Part shown: one piece after another, positions 11,849 to 22,739 of the stretch
Layout: every line of letters starts with the position of its first letter
How positions within the stretch are numbered: position 1 is the stretch's first letter
NCBI RefSeq assembly: GCF_022539505.1
Contig: NC_061510.1
Span: forward strand, 267,353,687-267,417,686
Source of the DNA: Lolium rigidum
Lineage: Eukaryota > Streptophyta > Magnoliopsida > Poales > Poaceae
Direction of reading: 5' to 3'
Length of the DNA: 64,000 nucleotides
The notes under the pieces: model-generated
What the model saw: only the letters and a program-made list of their open reading frames with translations
Databases searched by the model: none
Told to the model about the DNA's origin: nothing
Position numbers and translations under genes: made by a program

Positions 11849-12349
11849 TTACTCCTTTGGTGATGGTGGTGATGAATTCCCGTCTTCAGACTTCCAAGAT
11901 AAAGGCTCTCCATCAACAAATGACATCTTGGTCTCGGGAATCCTGAAACTAGTAGCACGGCTTATATGTTTAAACCTGTTTTCATACTCACAGTTCTGAT
12001 TATGAATGTCATAGAGTTGAGCTTGGAGTTTGTTGGTGGTGTCGTGAAGTGAGAGGATGTCGCCCCATAACTTTGCAGTTTCCTTCTCGTGTTCAGCAAT
12101 GAGTTCAGACACAATCTTGTGGAAGATATCCACTTCACGCTCGGCCATCTTCTTGTAATTGAAAACCTCTTGTTCTAGCTTCTCCATCCTCGTCTTCCAA
12201 GCTTCCTTCGCCTTTGGGACCCCGAACATCTTTGATCTGCAGTTCCCCTCGACGAGCATTAACTCCTTTGGGTGCATCCTCAGCTCCTCCATGTACAAGT
12301 TGCCAACATCCTTGCAGGAGCTGTCCTCCGGAGTTCCCGACGAAGACAT
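11849..12349 (-). CDS. Element A downstream ORF in env position, coiled-coil protein
   Basis: A 166-codon frame whose first in-frame ATG after the GC-rich leader is at 12349. It is not gag, pol or a recognised envelope. Residues ~50-125 are rich in Lys/Glu with heptad-like spacing (around EKLEQEVFNYKK and ISELIAEHEKE-type stretches), predicting a coiled coil. No signal peptide or transmembrane segment is seen, so fusion or envelope activity is unlikely. Athila-lineage elements often carry an extra ORF downstream of integrase. The frame is intact despite the broken gag-pol. Function unknown. Confidence 0.7.
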   Translation of the reverse strand: MSSSGTPEDSSCKDVGNLYMEELRMHPKELMLVEGNCRSKMFGVPKAKEAWKTRMEKLEQEVFNYKKMAEREVDIFHKIVSELIAEHEKETAKLWGDILSLHDTTNKLQAQLYDIHNQNCEYENRFKHISRATSFRIPETKMSFVDGEPLSWKSEDGNSSPPSPKE

Positions 12350-12441
12350 GATGGCTCTAGATCTAAAACAAATCCTGGCAGAAACAGCTCGAAACAAAAC
12401 ACGTCGAGAAAACGATATACGGACCTCCAGGGGTCCGGGGG

Positions 12442-12568
12442 ATTTTATAATAAAAAATTTCAGAACAAACGGAAAGTACCAGATCGAACTAGAGTCGGAA
12501 AGGGGCAACGAGGCGGCCAGACCACAGGGCGGCGCGGGCCCAGGCCAGGCCGCGCCGGCCTGTGGTGG
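12442..12568 (-). promoter_or_regulatory. Putative internal promoter module of element A
   Basis: Between integrase and the downstream ORF lies a GC-rich palindrome (12522-12568, GGCGCGGG and CGCGCCGG cores flanked by CCACAGG and CCTGTGG). It is the same type as the one found ~280 nt into every LTR here. On the minus strand it is followed by a TATA-like TTATTATAAAATCC at about 12442-12455. This could drive a subgenomic transcript for the 11849-12349 ORF. This is inference from sequence layout only. Confidence 0.4.
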
Positions 12569-12687
12569 CACCCCCTCGTGCGTCTTTTCCACTCCGTTTC
12601 GATCTCGTAATTTTTCATATTTTCCAAAAACAGCAAAAATAATATTCGGAAAGTAAATCGCGAACTTTTCATTACCAGTACTGTTAC

Positions 12688-14154
12688 CTATTCAAAGCCG
12701 AGTTCTGGCGGACTGTCAATTTGTCCTTTGATGAAAGCTTCCGGTGTTTCCACTTGAATAATATCAACATCAACATTATAAGAATCACCCGAGATATAAT
12801 GCTTGAGTCTTTGTCCATTCACCACTTGCGTAGCATTGCCTTGGAGAGAGCTAATTTTAATTGCTCCCGAACGATACACCTCCTCAACAACATATGGTCC
12901 TTCCCATTTCGAGAGTAATTTCCCCGCAAAGAATCCGAGACGAGACCGATACAATAGGACTTTATCCCCAATATTAAACTCTCTTTTGATGATCCTTCTA
13001 TCATGCCATTTTTTAACTTTTTCTTTAAAGAGTTTAGCATTTTCATAAGCTTCACTTCTCCATTCATCTAGAGAACTTAATTGTAGCAACCTCTTATCAC
13101 CGGCAAGTTTAGGATCTTTATTTAATTCTCTAACAACCCGATAAGCTTTGTGTTCTAGTTCTAAAGGTAGATGACAAGCTTTTCCGTAAACCATTTTATA
13201 AGGTGACATTCCCATGGGGTTTTTATAAGCAGTTCTATAAGCCCATAGTGCGTCTTTCAATTTACTAGCCCAATTCTTTCTAGATTTATTAACGGTTTTC
13301 CGCAAGATAGATTTAATTTCTCTATTTGATAATTCTACTTGACCACTACTTTGAGGGTGATAAGCGGAAGCAATTCTATGATTAATACCATACTTAGCAA
13401 GAGTTTTTCTAAAACCTCCATGAATAAAATGAGAACCTCCATCGGTCATAATATATCTAGGTACTCCAAATCTAGGAAAAATAACATCTAAAAGCATTTT
13501 TAATGAGGTCTCACCATCAGCACTTTTTGTAGGTATGGCTTCCACCCATTTAGTAACATAATCAACAGCAACAAGTATATGAGTGTTACCTTTTGAAGAG
13601 GGAAAAGGTCCCATGAAGTCAAATCTCCAACAATCAAACGGTTCAATAACAAGAGTATAATTCATAGGCATTTCATTGCATCTGGAGATATTACCAACCC
13701 TTTGACATTCATCACAAGATAAAATAAACTTCCTTGCATCTTTGAAGAGAGTTGGCCAATAAAAACCTGATTGTAGAACCTTTTGTGCAGTTCTATCTCC
13801 GGCGTGATGTCCTCCATAAGCACTACCATGACATTTACTCAATATTTCTTGTTGTTCATATTCGGGAACACACCTTCGCATAATACCATCCACTCCTTCT
13901 TTATATAAGTGTGGGTCATCCCAGAAATAATGCCTCAAGTCATAAAAGAATTTCCTCCTCTGCTGAGCTGAAAAGGTTGGAGGCAAGTACTTGGAAACAA
14001 TAAAGTTAGCATAATCAGCATACCAAGGACTGTCTCGCGAGCTCACCTTTATTACAGCCAATTGTTCATTTGGAAAACTATCATTAACGAGAACAGGATC
14101 ATAAGCAATATTTTCCAATCTAGACAAATTATCGAGCAACAGGATTATCGGCAC
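12688..14154 (-). pseudogene. Element A integrase (end of pol)
   Basis: A 488-codon open segment. An HHCC zinc-binding domain lies near residues 109-150 (H109, H116, C147, C150). The catalytic triad is D179 (in RFDFMGP), D238 (in MTDGG) and E274 (in QVELSN), with 35 residues between the second Asp and Glu, as expected for DDE integrases. The C-terminal half includes the [11 protein letters not shown] and GKACHLPLE segments typical of Gypsy integrases. No chromodomain follows. The frame is separated from RNase H by a one-base insertion at 14133-14136 (CGAG where CAG is expected). Integrase joins cDNA to host DNA. Confidence 0.9.
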
Positions 14155-14436
14155 CTTTCCTATCTACAATATGTAAATCAAATTCTTGCAAAAGAAGTAC
14201 CCATCTAATAAGCCTCGGCTTAGCATCTTTCTTTGTCATAAGGTATCTAATTGCAGCATGATCAGTATGAATTGTAACTTTTGAATCAACAATATAAGAT
14301 CTAAATTTGTCACAAGCAAAGACTACAGCTAACAATTCTTTTTCAGTAGTAGCATAATTTCTTTGAGCAGCATCAAGAGTTTTACTAGCATAATGAATAA
14401 CATTTAACTTTTTATCTACTCGCTGTCCAAGAACAG
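14129..14436 (-). pseudogene. Element A RNase H, C-terminal part
   Basis: The open segment 14129-14335 and its upstream continuation encode the RNase H signature [12 protein letters not shown] and THTDHAA-like Asp motif ([11 protein letters not shown]). Its N-terminal part lies at 20819 onward, on the other side of element B. RNase H degrades the RNA strand during cDNA synthesis. The split is caused by the element B insertion (TSD CGCCT); the downstream frame change lies at 14133-14136. Confidence 0.85.
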
Positions 14437-14441
14437 CGCCT

Positions 14442-15953
14442 TGATGTCTACGTTCCCCCTCCTTTCCTGTAGACAGTGTTGGGCCTCCAAGAGTAGAGGT
14501 TTGTAGAACAGCAGCAAGTTTCCCTTAAGTGGATACCCAAGGTTTATCGAACTCAGGGAGGAAGAGGTCAAAGATATCCCTCTCATGCAACCCCTGCAAC
14601 CACAAAGCAAGAAGTCTCTTGTGTCCCCAACACACCTAATAGGTGCACTAGTTCGGCGAAGAGATAGTGAAATACAGGTGGTATGAATAAGTATGAGCAG
14701 TAGCAACGGTGCCAGAAAAGTGCTTGGCGTGTAGTTGATGGTGGTGGTATTGCAGCAGTAGTAACGCAGTAAAACAGTAAACAAGCGGTAGTAACTCAGC
14801 AGTATTTAGGAACAAGGCCTAGGGAATAGACTTTCACTAGTGGACACTCTCAACATCGATCACATAACAGAACAGATAAATGCATACTCTACACTTTTGT
14901 TGGATGATGAACATATTGCGTAGGATTACACGAACCCTCAATGCCGGAGTTAACAAGCTCCACAATAATGCTCATGTTTAAGTAACCTTTAGTGTAAGAT
15001 AGATCAACGCTACTAAACCAAGTACTAGCATAGCATGCACACTCGTCACCTTCATGCATATGTAGGAGGAATAGATCACATCAATATTATCATAGCAATA
15101 GTTAACTCCATAATCTACAAGAGATCACGATCATAGCATAAACCAAGTACTAACACGGTGCACCCACTGTCGCCTTTACACACGTGCGGGAGGAATAGAA
15201 CTACTTTAATAACATCACTAGAGTAGCACATAGATAGTAGTGATACAAACTCATATGAATCTCAATGAGATCATTGTATTGAAGTACATGGAAGAGAGAT
15301 GAACCACATAGCTACCGGTACAGCCCCGAGCCTCGATGGAGAACTACTCCCTCCTCATGGGAGCAGCAGCGGTGATGAAGATGGCGGTGGAGATGGCAGC
15401 GGTGTTGATGGAGATGGCAGCGGTGTCGATGGAGAAGCCTTCCGGGGGCACTTCCCCGCTCCGGCAGCGTGCCGGAACAGAGATCCTGTCCCCCAGATCT
15501 TGGCTTCGCGATGGCGGCGGCTCGGCGAGGTTTCGTGGGTTTCGTCAATTGGTATCGGGTTTTCTGATCCAGGGGCTTTATATAGGCGAAGAGGCGGCGC
15601 GAGAGGGCCGACGGGGGGCCACACCATAGGGCGGCGCGGCCCCCCTCGGCCGCGCCGGGCCTAGGGTTTGGTGGCCCTGTGGCCCCCCTCCGGTCCTTCT
15701 CGGGTGTTCCGGATGCTTCCGATGAAAATAGGAACTTTGGCGTTGATTTCGTCCGATTCCGAGAATATTTCGTTACTAGGATTTCTGAAACCAAAAACAG
15801 CGAGAAAACAGGAACCGGCACTTCGGCATCTTGTTAATAGGTTAGTTCCGTGAAAATGCACGAATATGACATAAAGTGTGCATAAAACATGTAGATAACA
15901 TCAATAATGTGGCATGGAACACAAGAAATTATCGATACGTTGGAGACGTATCG
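14442..15953 (-). repeat. Element B, 3' LTR
   Basis: It pairs with 19306-20813. It contains a TATA box on the minus strand at 15577-15584 (TATATAAA), a GC-rich palindrome upstream of it (15619-15674), and a ~125-bp module repeated twice (around 15010 and 15140) beginning AACCAAGTACTA. A PBS-like vestige lies at 14702-14727. Its inner terminal base on + is G (15953), where the outer LTR has A. Confidence 0.95.
15577..15584 (-). promoter_or_regulatory. TATA box of element B 3' LTR
   Basis: TATATAAA on the minus strand, about 370 nt into the LTR, right after the GC palindrome. It marks the probable U3/R promoter. The same box is at 20441-20448 in the other LTR. The longer-LTR relative at 37543 has CTTAAAG at the equivalent place. 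Confidence 0.65.
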
Positions 15954-18402
15954 GCATCCCCAAGCTTAGTTACGCTCGTCCCGAGCAGGTAAAACGATAA
16001 CAAAGATAATTTCTGGAGTGACATGCCATCATAAACTTGATCATACTATTTGTAAAGCATATGTAGAGAATGCAGCGATCAAAACAATGTGTATGACATG
16101 AGTAAACAAGTGAATCATAAAGCAAAGACTTTTCATGAATAGCACTTCAAGACAAGCATCAATAAGTCTTGCATAAGAGTTAACTCATAAAGCAATAATT
16201 CAAAGTAAAGGTATTGAAGCAACACAAAAGAAGATTAAGTTTCAGCGGTTGCTTTCAACTTGTAACATGTATATCTCATGGATAATTGTCAATGCAAAGC
16301 AATATAACAAATGCAATATGCAAATATGTAAGAATCAATGCACAGTTCACACAAGTGTTTGCTTCTTAAGATGGAGAGAAATAGGTGAACTGACTCAACA
16401 ATGAAAGTAAAAGAATGGTCCTCCATAGAGGAAAAGCATCGATTGCTATATTTGTGCTAGAGCTTTGATTTTGAAAACATAAAGAGAGCATAAAAATAAA
16501 GTTTTGAGAGGTGTTTGTTGTTGTCAACGAATGGTAGCGGGTACTCTAACCCCCTTGCCAGACAAACCTTCAAAGAGCGGCTCCCATTTTATTTTATTTT
16601 TGGATGGCACTCCTTCCAACCTTTCTTTCACAAACCATGGCTAACCGAATCCTCGGGTGCACTGCCAACAATCTCATACCATGAAGGAGTGCCTTTTTAT
16701 TTTAGTTTTATTATGATGACACTCCTCCCAACCTTTGCTTACACAAGCCATGGCTAACCGAATCCTTCGGGTGCCGTCCAACAATCACATACCATGGAGG
16801 AGTGTCTATTTTTGGTTAATTAATTTGGGACTGGGAATCCCATTGCCAGCTCTTTTTGCAAAATTATTGGATAAGCGGGTGAAGCCACTAGTCCATTGGT
16901 GAAAGTTGCCCAACAAGATTGAAAGATAAACACCACATACTTCCTCATGAGCTATAAAACATTGACACAAATAAGAGGTAATAAATTTTGAATTGTTTAA
17001 AGGTAGCACTCAAGCAATTTACTTTGGAATGGCGGGAAATACCATGTAGTAGGTAGGTATGGTGGACACAAATGGCATAGTGTTGGCTCAAGTATTTGGA
17101 TGCATGAGAAGTATTCCCTCTCGATACAAGGTTTAGGCTAGCAAGGTTGTTTGAGGCAAACACAAGGATGAACTAGTACAGCAAAACTCACATAAAAGAC
17201 ATATTGAAAGCATTATAATACTCTATACCGTCTTCCTTGTTGTTCAAACTCAAAACTAGAAATTATCTAGACCTTAGAGAAACCAAATATGCAAACCAAA
17301 TTTTAGCATGCTCTATGTATTTCTTCATTAATGGGTGCAAAGCATATGATGCAAGAGCTTAAACATGAGCACAACAATTGCCAAGTATCACATTACCCAA
17401 AACATTATAGCAATTACTACATGTATCATTTTCCAATTCCAACCATATAACAATTTAACGAAGGAGAAACTTCGCCATGAATATTATGAGCTAAGAACAC
17501 ATGTGTTCATTCGAACCAGCGGAGCGTGTCTCTCTCCCACACAAGCATGATGTAATCCAATTTATTCAAACACAAACAAAAACAAAAGCAAACAAACAGA
17601 CGCTCCAAGAAAAAGCACATAAGATGTGGCCGAATAAAAATGTAGTTTCAAGAGAAGGAACCCGATAATTTGTCGATGAAGAAGGGGATGCCTTGGGCAT
17701 CCCCAAGCTTAGACGCTTGAGTCTTCTTGATATATGCAGGGGTGAACCACCGGGTGCATCCCCAAGCTTAGAGCTTTCACTCTCCTTGATCATAGTATAT
17801 CATCCTCCTCTCTTGACCCTTGAAAACTTCCTCCACACCAAACTCGAAACAACTCATTAGAGGGTTAGTGGACAATAAAAATTAACATGTTCAGAGGTGA
17901 CACAATCATTCTTAACACTTCTGGACATTGCATAAAGCTACTGGACATCAATGGATCAAAGAAATTCATCCAACATAGCAAAAGAGGCAATGCGAAATAA
18001 AAGGCAGAATCTGTCAAAACAGAACAGTCCGTAAAGATGGATTTTATTAGGCCACCAGACCTGCTCAAACGAAAATGCTCAAATTGAATGAAAGTTGCGT
18101 ACATATCTGAGGATCATGCTCGTAAATTTGCATAATTTTCTGAGCTTCCTGCAGGGCAGTGGGCTCAGATTCGTGACAGCAAAGAAATCTGGAACTGCGC
18201 AGTAATCCAAATCTAGTACTTACTTTTCTATCAACGGCTTAACTTGGCACAACAAAACTCAAAACTAAGATAAGGAGAGGTTGCTACAGTAGTAAACAAC
18301 TTCCAAGACACAAATATAAAACCAAGTACTGTAGCAAAATAACACATGGGTTATCTCCCAAGAAGTTCTTTCTTTTTAGCCATTAAGATGGGCTCAGCAG
18401 TT
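15954..18402 (-). other. Element B non-coding interior
   Basis: It begins with a purine-rich tract on the minus strand (AAGCTTGGGGATGC, 15954-15967). It then holds the module shared with element A (16505-16990), with a ~112-bp tandem duplication (about 16606-16717 and 16718-16810). Two further AAGCTTGGGGATGC-like purine tracts lie near 17697-17710 and 17757-17770. No ORF of note. Confidence 0.7.
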
Positions 18403-19050
18403 TTAATGATGCACTCGCAAAAGATAATATGTGAAGCAAAAGAGAGCATCAAGAGGCAAATTCAAAACACATTTAAGTCTAACATGCTTCCTATGCATAG
18501 GAATCTTGTAAATAAACAAGTTCATGAGGAGCAAAGTAACAAGCATAGGAAGATAAAACAAGTGTAGCATCAAAAATTTCAGCACATAGAGAGGCATTTT
18601 AGTAACATGAAAATTTCTACAACCATATTTTCCTCTCTCATAATAACTTTCAGTAGCATCATGAGCAAACTCAACAATATAACTATCACATAAAGCATTC
18701 TTATCATGAGTCTCATGCATAAAATTATTACTCTCCACATAAGCATAATCAATTTTATTAGTAATAGTGGGAGCAAATTCAACAAAGTAGCTATCATTAT
18801 TATTCTCATCAAGTGTAGGAGGCATAGTATAATCACAACAAAATTTACTCTCAGCAGTAAGTGGCATCAAAAGACCACTATCATTATCATCATCAAAAAT
18901 AGGAGGCAAAGTATCATCAAAGAAAATTTTCTCCTCAATGCTTGGGGGACTAAAAATATCATGAAAACCAGCTTCCCCAAGCTTAGAACTTTCTATATCA
19001 TTGTCAACTATGGTGTTCAAAGCGTTCATACTAATATTACTACCAAGCAT
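18403..19050 (-). CDS. Element B ORF in gag position, family-specific unknown protein
   Basis: A 215-codon frame, first ORF after the primer-binding site. It does not resemble gag or any enzyme I know. Its order is an acidic N-terminal half with two imperfect repeats around a TLPPIFDDDN motif, a middle block (SYFVEFAP to VTKMPLY) nearly identical to the copy at 41840-42565, then hydrophobic segments near residues 150-175 and 193-210 with basic RKHVRLK between them. A membrane-associated C-terminus is possible. Compared with the other copy, a net 22-nt insertion around 19045-19070 disconnects about 37 N-terminal codons, so this copy starts at an internal Met. Confidence 0.6.
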   Translation of the reverse strand: MLGSNISMNALNTIVDNDIESSKLGEAGFHDIFSPPSIEEKIFFDDTLPPIFDDDNDSGLLMPLTAESKFCCDYTMPPTLDENNNDSYFVEFAPTITNKIDYAYVESNNFMHETHDKNALCDSYIVEFAHDATESYYERGKYGCRNFHVTKMPLYVLKFLMLHLFYLPMLVTLLLMNLFIYKIPMHRKHVRLKCVLNLPLDALFCFTYYLLRVHH

Positions 19051-19277
19051 GCAAAGAAGATTTCATAGGTTTTTTAATTTTCGCATCAAACAATCCATGT
19101 TTTAAATCAGGAAATAGAATAAGAAGCTCACTCTTGTACATTATGCCAAACTAGTGTAAACAAGAAACAACAAGATGCAATTGCAGGATCTAAAGGAAAT
19201 AGCTTTGAGCACACACACGACGGCGCCGGAAAAATACTTTACCTGAGACCGTAGTATGAGAGCCTTTTTACCTTTCC

Positions 19278-19295
19278 TCCCCGGCAACGGCGCCA
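19278..19295 (-). other. Element B primer-binding site (tRNA-Asp)
   Basis: The plus-strand TCCCCGGCAACGGCGCCA equals the 3' end of plant tRNA-Asp including CCA. The minus-strand element RNA would therefore pair with it. It lies 10 nt inside the 5' LTR. Same sequence and spacing as in the other members. Confidence 0.85.
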
Positions 19296-19305
19296 GAAAA
19301 GTGCT

Positions 19306-20813
19306 TGATGTCTACGTTCCCCTCCTTTCCTGTAGACAGTGTTGGGCCTCCAAGAGTAGAGGTTTGTAGAACAGCAGCAAGTTTCCCTTAAGTGGATACC
19401 CAAGGTTTATCGAACTCAGGGAGGAAGAGGTCAAAGATATCCCTCTCATGCAACCCTGCAACCACAAAGCAAGAAGTCTCTTGTGTCCCCAACACACCTA
19501 ATAGGTGCACTAGTTCGGCGAAGAGATAGTGAAATACGGGTGGTATGAATAAGTATGAGCAGTAGCAACGGTGCCGAGAAAAGTGCTTGGCGTGTAGTTG
19601 ATGGTGGTGGTATTGCGACAGTAGTAACGCAAGAAAACGATAAACAAGCGTAGTAACTCAGCAGTATTTAGGAACAAGGCCTAGGGAATAGACTTTCACT
19701 AGTGGACACTCTCAACATCGATCACATAACAGAACGGATAAATGCATACTCTACACTTTTGTTGGATGATGAACATATTGCGTAGGATTACACGAACCCT
19801 CAATGCCGGAGTTAACAAGCTCCACAATAATGCTCATGTTTAAGTAACCTTTAGTGTAAGATAGATCAACGCTACTAAACCAAGTACTAGCATAGCATGC
19901 ACACTCGTCACCTTCATGCATATGTAGGAGGAATAGATCACATCAATATTATCATAGCAATAGTTAACTCCATAATCTACAAGAGATCATGATCATAGCA
20001 TAAACCAAGTACTAACACGGTGCACCCACTCGTCGCCTTTACACACGTGCGGGAGGAATAGAACTACTTTAATAACATCACTAGAGTAGCACATAGATAG
20101 TAGTGATACAAACTCATATGAATCTCAATGAGATCATTGTATTGAAGTACATGGAAGAGAGATGAACCACATAGCTACCGGTACAGCCCCGAGCCTCGAT
20201 GGAGAACTACTCCCTCCTCATGGGAGCAGCAGCGGTGATGAAGATGGCGGTGGAGATGGCAGCGGTGTTGATGGAGATGGCAGCGGTGTCGATGGAGAAG
20301 CCTTCCGGGGCACTTCCCCGCTCCGGCGGCGTGCCGGAACAGAGATCCTGTCCCCGGATCTTGGCTTCGCGATGGCGGCGGCTCCGGCAGGTTTACGTGG
20401 GTTTCGTCAATTGGTATCGGGTTTTCTGATCCGGGGGCTTTATATAGGCGAAGAGGCGGCGCGGGAGGGCTGACGGGGGGCCACACCATAGGGCGGCGCG
20501 GCCCCCCTGCGGCCGCGCCGGCCTAGGGTTTGGTGGCCTCGTGGCCCCCTCTCGGTCCTTCCCGTGTGTTACGGATGCTTCCGGTGAAAATAGGAACTTT
20601 GGCGTTGATTTCGTCCGATTCGAGAATATTTCGTTACTAGGATTTCCGAAACCAAAAACAGCGAGAAAACAGGAACTGGCACTTCGGCATCTTGTTAATA
20701 GGTTAGTTCCAGAAAATGCACGAATATGACATAAAGTGTGCATAAAACATGTAGATAACATCAATAATGTGGCATGGAACACAAGAAATTATCGATACGT
20801 TGGAGACGTATCA
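19306..20813 (-). repeat. Element B, 5' LTR
   Basis: Near-identical partner of 14442-15953. The GC palindrome is at 20481-20536, the TATA box at 20441-20448. Many of the differences from its partner are one-base changes within CAG/CTG/CG. Confidence 0.95.
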
Positions 20814-20818
20814 CGCCT

Positions 20819-21911
20819 ACAGCAAAATCACTAGCATCACACATAATTTCAAATGGTAAATTCCAATCAGGAGGTTCAACTACAGGAGCAGTTGTTAAGG
20901 CTTTCTTTAGAGTTTCAAAAGCTTCCTTACAATCGTCATCAAAAACAAAAGGTACATCTTTTTGAAGAAGATTAGTAAGAGGCTTTGAAATCTTGGAGAA
21001 ATCTTTAATAAATCTCCTATAAAATCCAGCATGTCCAAGAACACTACGAATACCTTTAACATCCCTCGGATAGGGCATCTTCTCAATAGCTTCAACTTTA
21101 GCTCTATCAACTTCAATACCTCTCTCAGAAATTTTATGTCCCAATACAATTCCTTCATTAACCATAAAGTGGCATTTCTCCCAATTAAGAACAAGGTTAG
21201 TTTCTTCACATCTCTGCAAAACTTTATCAAGGTTTCGCAAGAAACTATCAAAAGAATTCCCGTAGACGGAAAAATCATCCATGAATACTTCCACAATACT
21301 CTCACAAAAGCCATGAAAAATAGCAGACATGCATCTTTGAAAAGTAGCAGGAGCATTACATAAACCAAAAGGCATACGCCTATAAGCATAAGTTCCATAG
21401 GGACAAGTAAAAGTGGTTTTCTCTTGATCTTTAGCTTTAACGAGCAATTTGTGAAAACCCAGAATAACCATCAAGAAAGCAAAAATGAGTATTTTTAGAC
21501 AATCTTTCTAACATTTGATCAATAAATGGTAAAGGATAATGATCTTTCTTAGTAACCTTATTAACTTTTCGAAAATCAATGCACATTCTATAACCTACAA
21601 CTACTCTTTGAGGTATAAGCTCATCATTATCATTAGGCACAACGAGTTATTCCTCCTTTCTTAGGAACGCAATGCACGGGACTAACCCATCTACTATCGG
21701 CAATAGGATATATAATACCAGCTTCAAGAAGTCGTAATACCTCATTTCTTACCACATCCTTCATCTTGGGAATTAGACGACGCCGAGGTTCAACAACGGG
21801 CTTTGCATCATCTTCCATATTAATGGCGTGTTGGCAAATAGAGGGAGAAATCCCCTTCAAGTCATCAAGAGTATAGCCAATAGCACCTCGGTGTTTCTTC
21901 AATATTTGCAA
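20819..21911 (-). pseudogene. Element A reverse transcriptase and RNase H N-terminus
   Basis: Three overlapping open segments (21633-21911, 21437-21640, 20761-21474) together carry RT: EAGIIYPIADSRWVSPVHCV, CIDFRKVNKVTKKDHYPLP, the MPFGLCNAPATFQ block, the catalytic FMDD (D66-D67 of the last segment), and the connection domain. The start of RNase H (CDASDFAVG) is cut by element B at 20813. The frame changes lie at 21644-21647 and 21441-21444, both where a CAG would restore the phase but CGAG is read. RT copies the element RNA into cDNA. Confidence 0.9.
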
Positions 21912-21929
21912 TAATCTTTCTTCTTCAAA

Positions 21930-22731
21930 CTACGTAAGCTTAGAACTAATAATAACAGGATATATTTTCTTATCATCAATATGAGCATATTTAAGATTAT
22001 CGGGCAAAGGCTTTAAATCAAAAACAGGATCTTCCTTTGGTGGCGGTGTTGTACCCAAGTCTTCCACCGGTAAATCATGCTTGAGAATAGGTTGGCGAAG
22101 AAAAATCTCCTCAAGCTCATCTCTTTCTTTCCTAAAAACTTCACTCTCGCTATCCTCCAAATGTTGCTGCAAAGGATTATTAGGAACAAGAACAATAGAT
22201 GCACATTGCTCCATTTTAAAATCATTACTAGGCAAATCAGCTTTATAAGGAGTTTTAGTAAATTTAGAGAAGTTAAACTCATAAGACTCACCAGCAAATT
22301 TAGTCAAAATTTTCTCTTTCTTACAATCTATAATAGCTCCACAAGTATTTAGAAAAGGTCTCCCAAAAATGATAGGACAATAATCACTAGCAAGCAGAAC
22401 CAAGTACCAAAAAGTCAGCAGGATATTTAATCTTACCACATAGAACTTCCACATCTCGAACAATACCAATTGGAGAAATAGTTTCTCTATTAGCCAGCTG
22501 AATAACCACATCAATATCTTCAAGTTCACAAGAATCAATTTCGTGCATAATCTCCGTGTAAAGCTCATAAGGTATAGCACTAACACTTGCACCAATATCA
22601 CATAAACCATAATAGCAATGATCACCAATTCTAACGGATAGCATAGGAACACTAGCTTGTTTGGGTTTATTAGGATGTGAAACAATATTAGAAGCATCTT
22701 CACGAGAAAATAATATGACCATCCTCCACAT
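21930..22731 (-). pseudogene. Element A protease and linker region of pol
   Basis: Segment 22387-22731 carries the aspartic protease core LCDIGASVSAIP (Asp at residue 45), the DxGA variant seen in Athila-type elements. Segment 21930-22703 contributes the downstream PIIFGRPFL flap/strand region and the acidic linker to RT. Frame changes are at 22391-22394 (CAAG where CAG is expected) and near 21930-21935. Retroviral-type proteases process the Gag-Pol polyprotein. Confidence 0.85.
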
Positions 22732-22739
22732 TTTCAGTC

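Larger units (their letters stand above)
14442..20813 (-). mobile_element. Non-autonomous LTR retrotransposon 'element B', nested in element A, 5-bp TSD CGCCT
   Basis: LTRs at 14442-15953 (1512 bp) and 19306-20813 (1508 bp) run TGATGTCTACG to GACGTATCA/G on +. The TSD CGCCT lies at 14437-14441 and 20814-20818. The tRNA-Asp primer-binding site beside the right LTR places it on the minus strand. The interior (15954-19305) has no gag, protease, RT or integrase. It has one recognisable ORF near the 5' LTR. It is the same family as 37543-44514. It must rely on proteins from another element, plausibly one like element A with the same primer-binding site. Confidence 0.95.

Noticed and set aside
11849..12349. 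Retroviral-type envelope for element A
   Set aside because: No signal peptide, transmembrane helix, Cys pattern or cleavage site; the sequence predicts a soluble coiled coil.
19278..19295. Possible tRNA-Asp gene fragments (also 23872, 42701, 42770)
   Set aside because: Only the 18-nt tRNA 3' end is present beside LTRs. These are primer-binding sites, with no tRNA body or arms.
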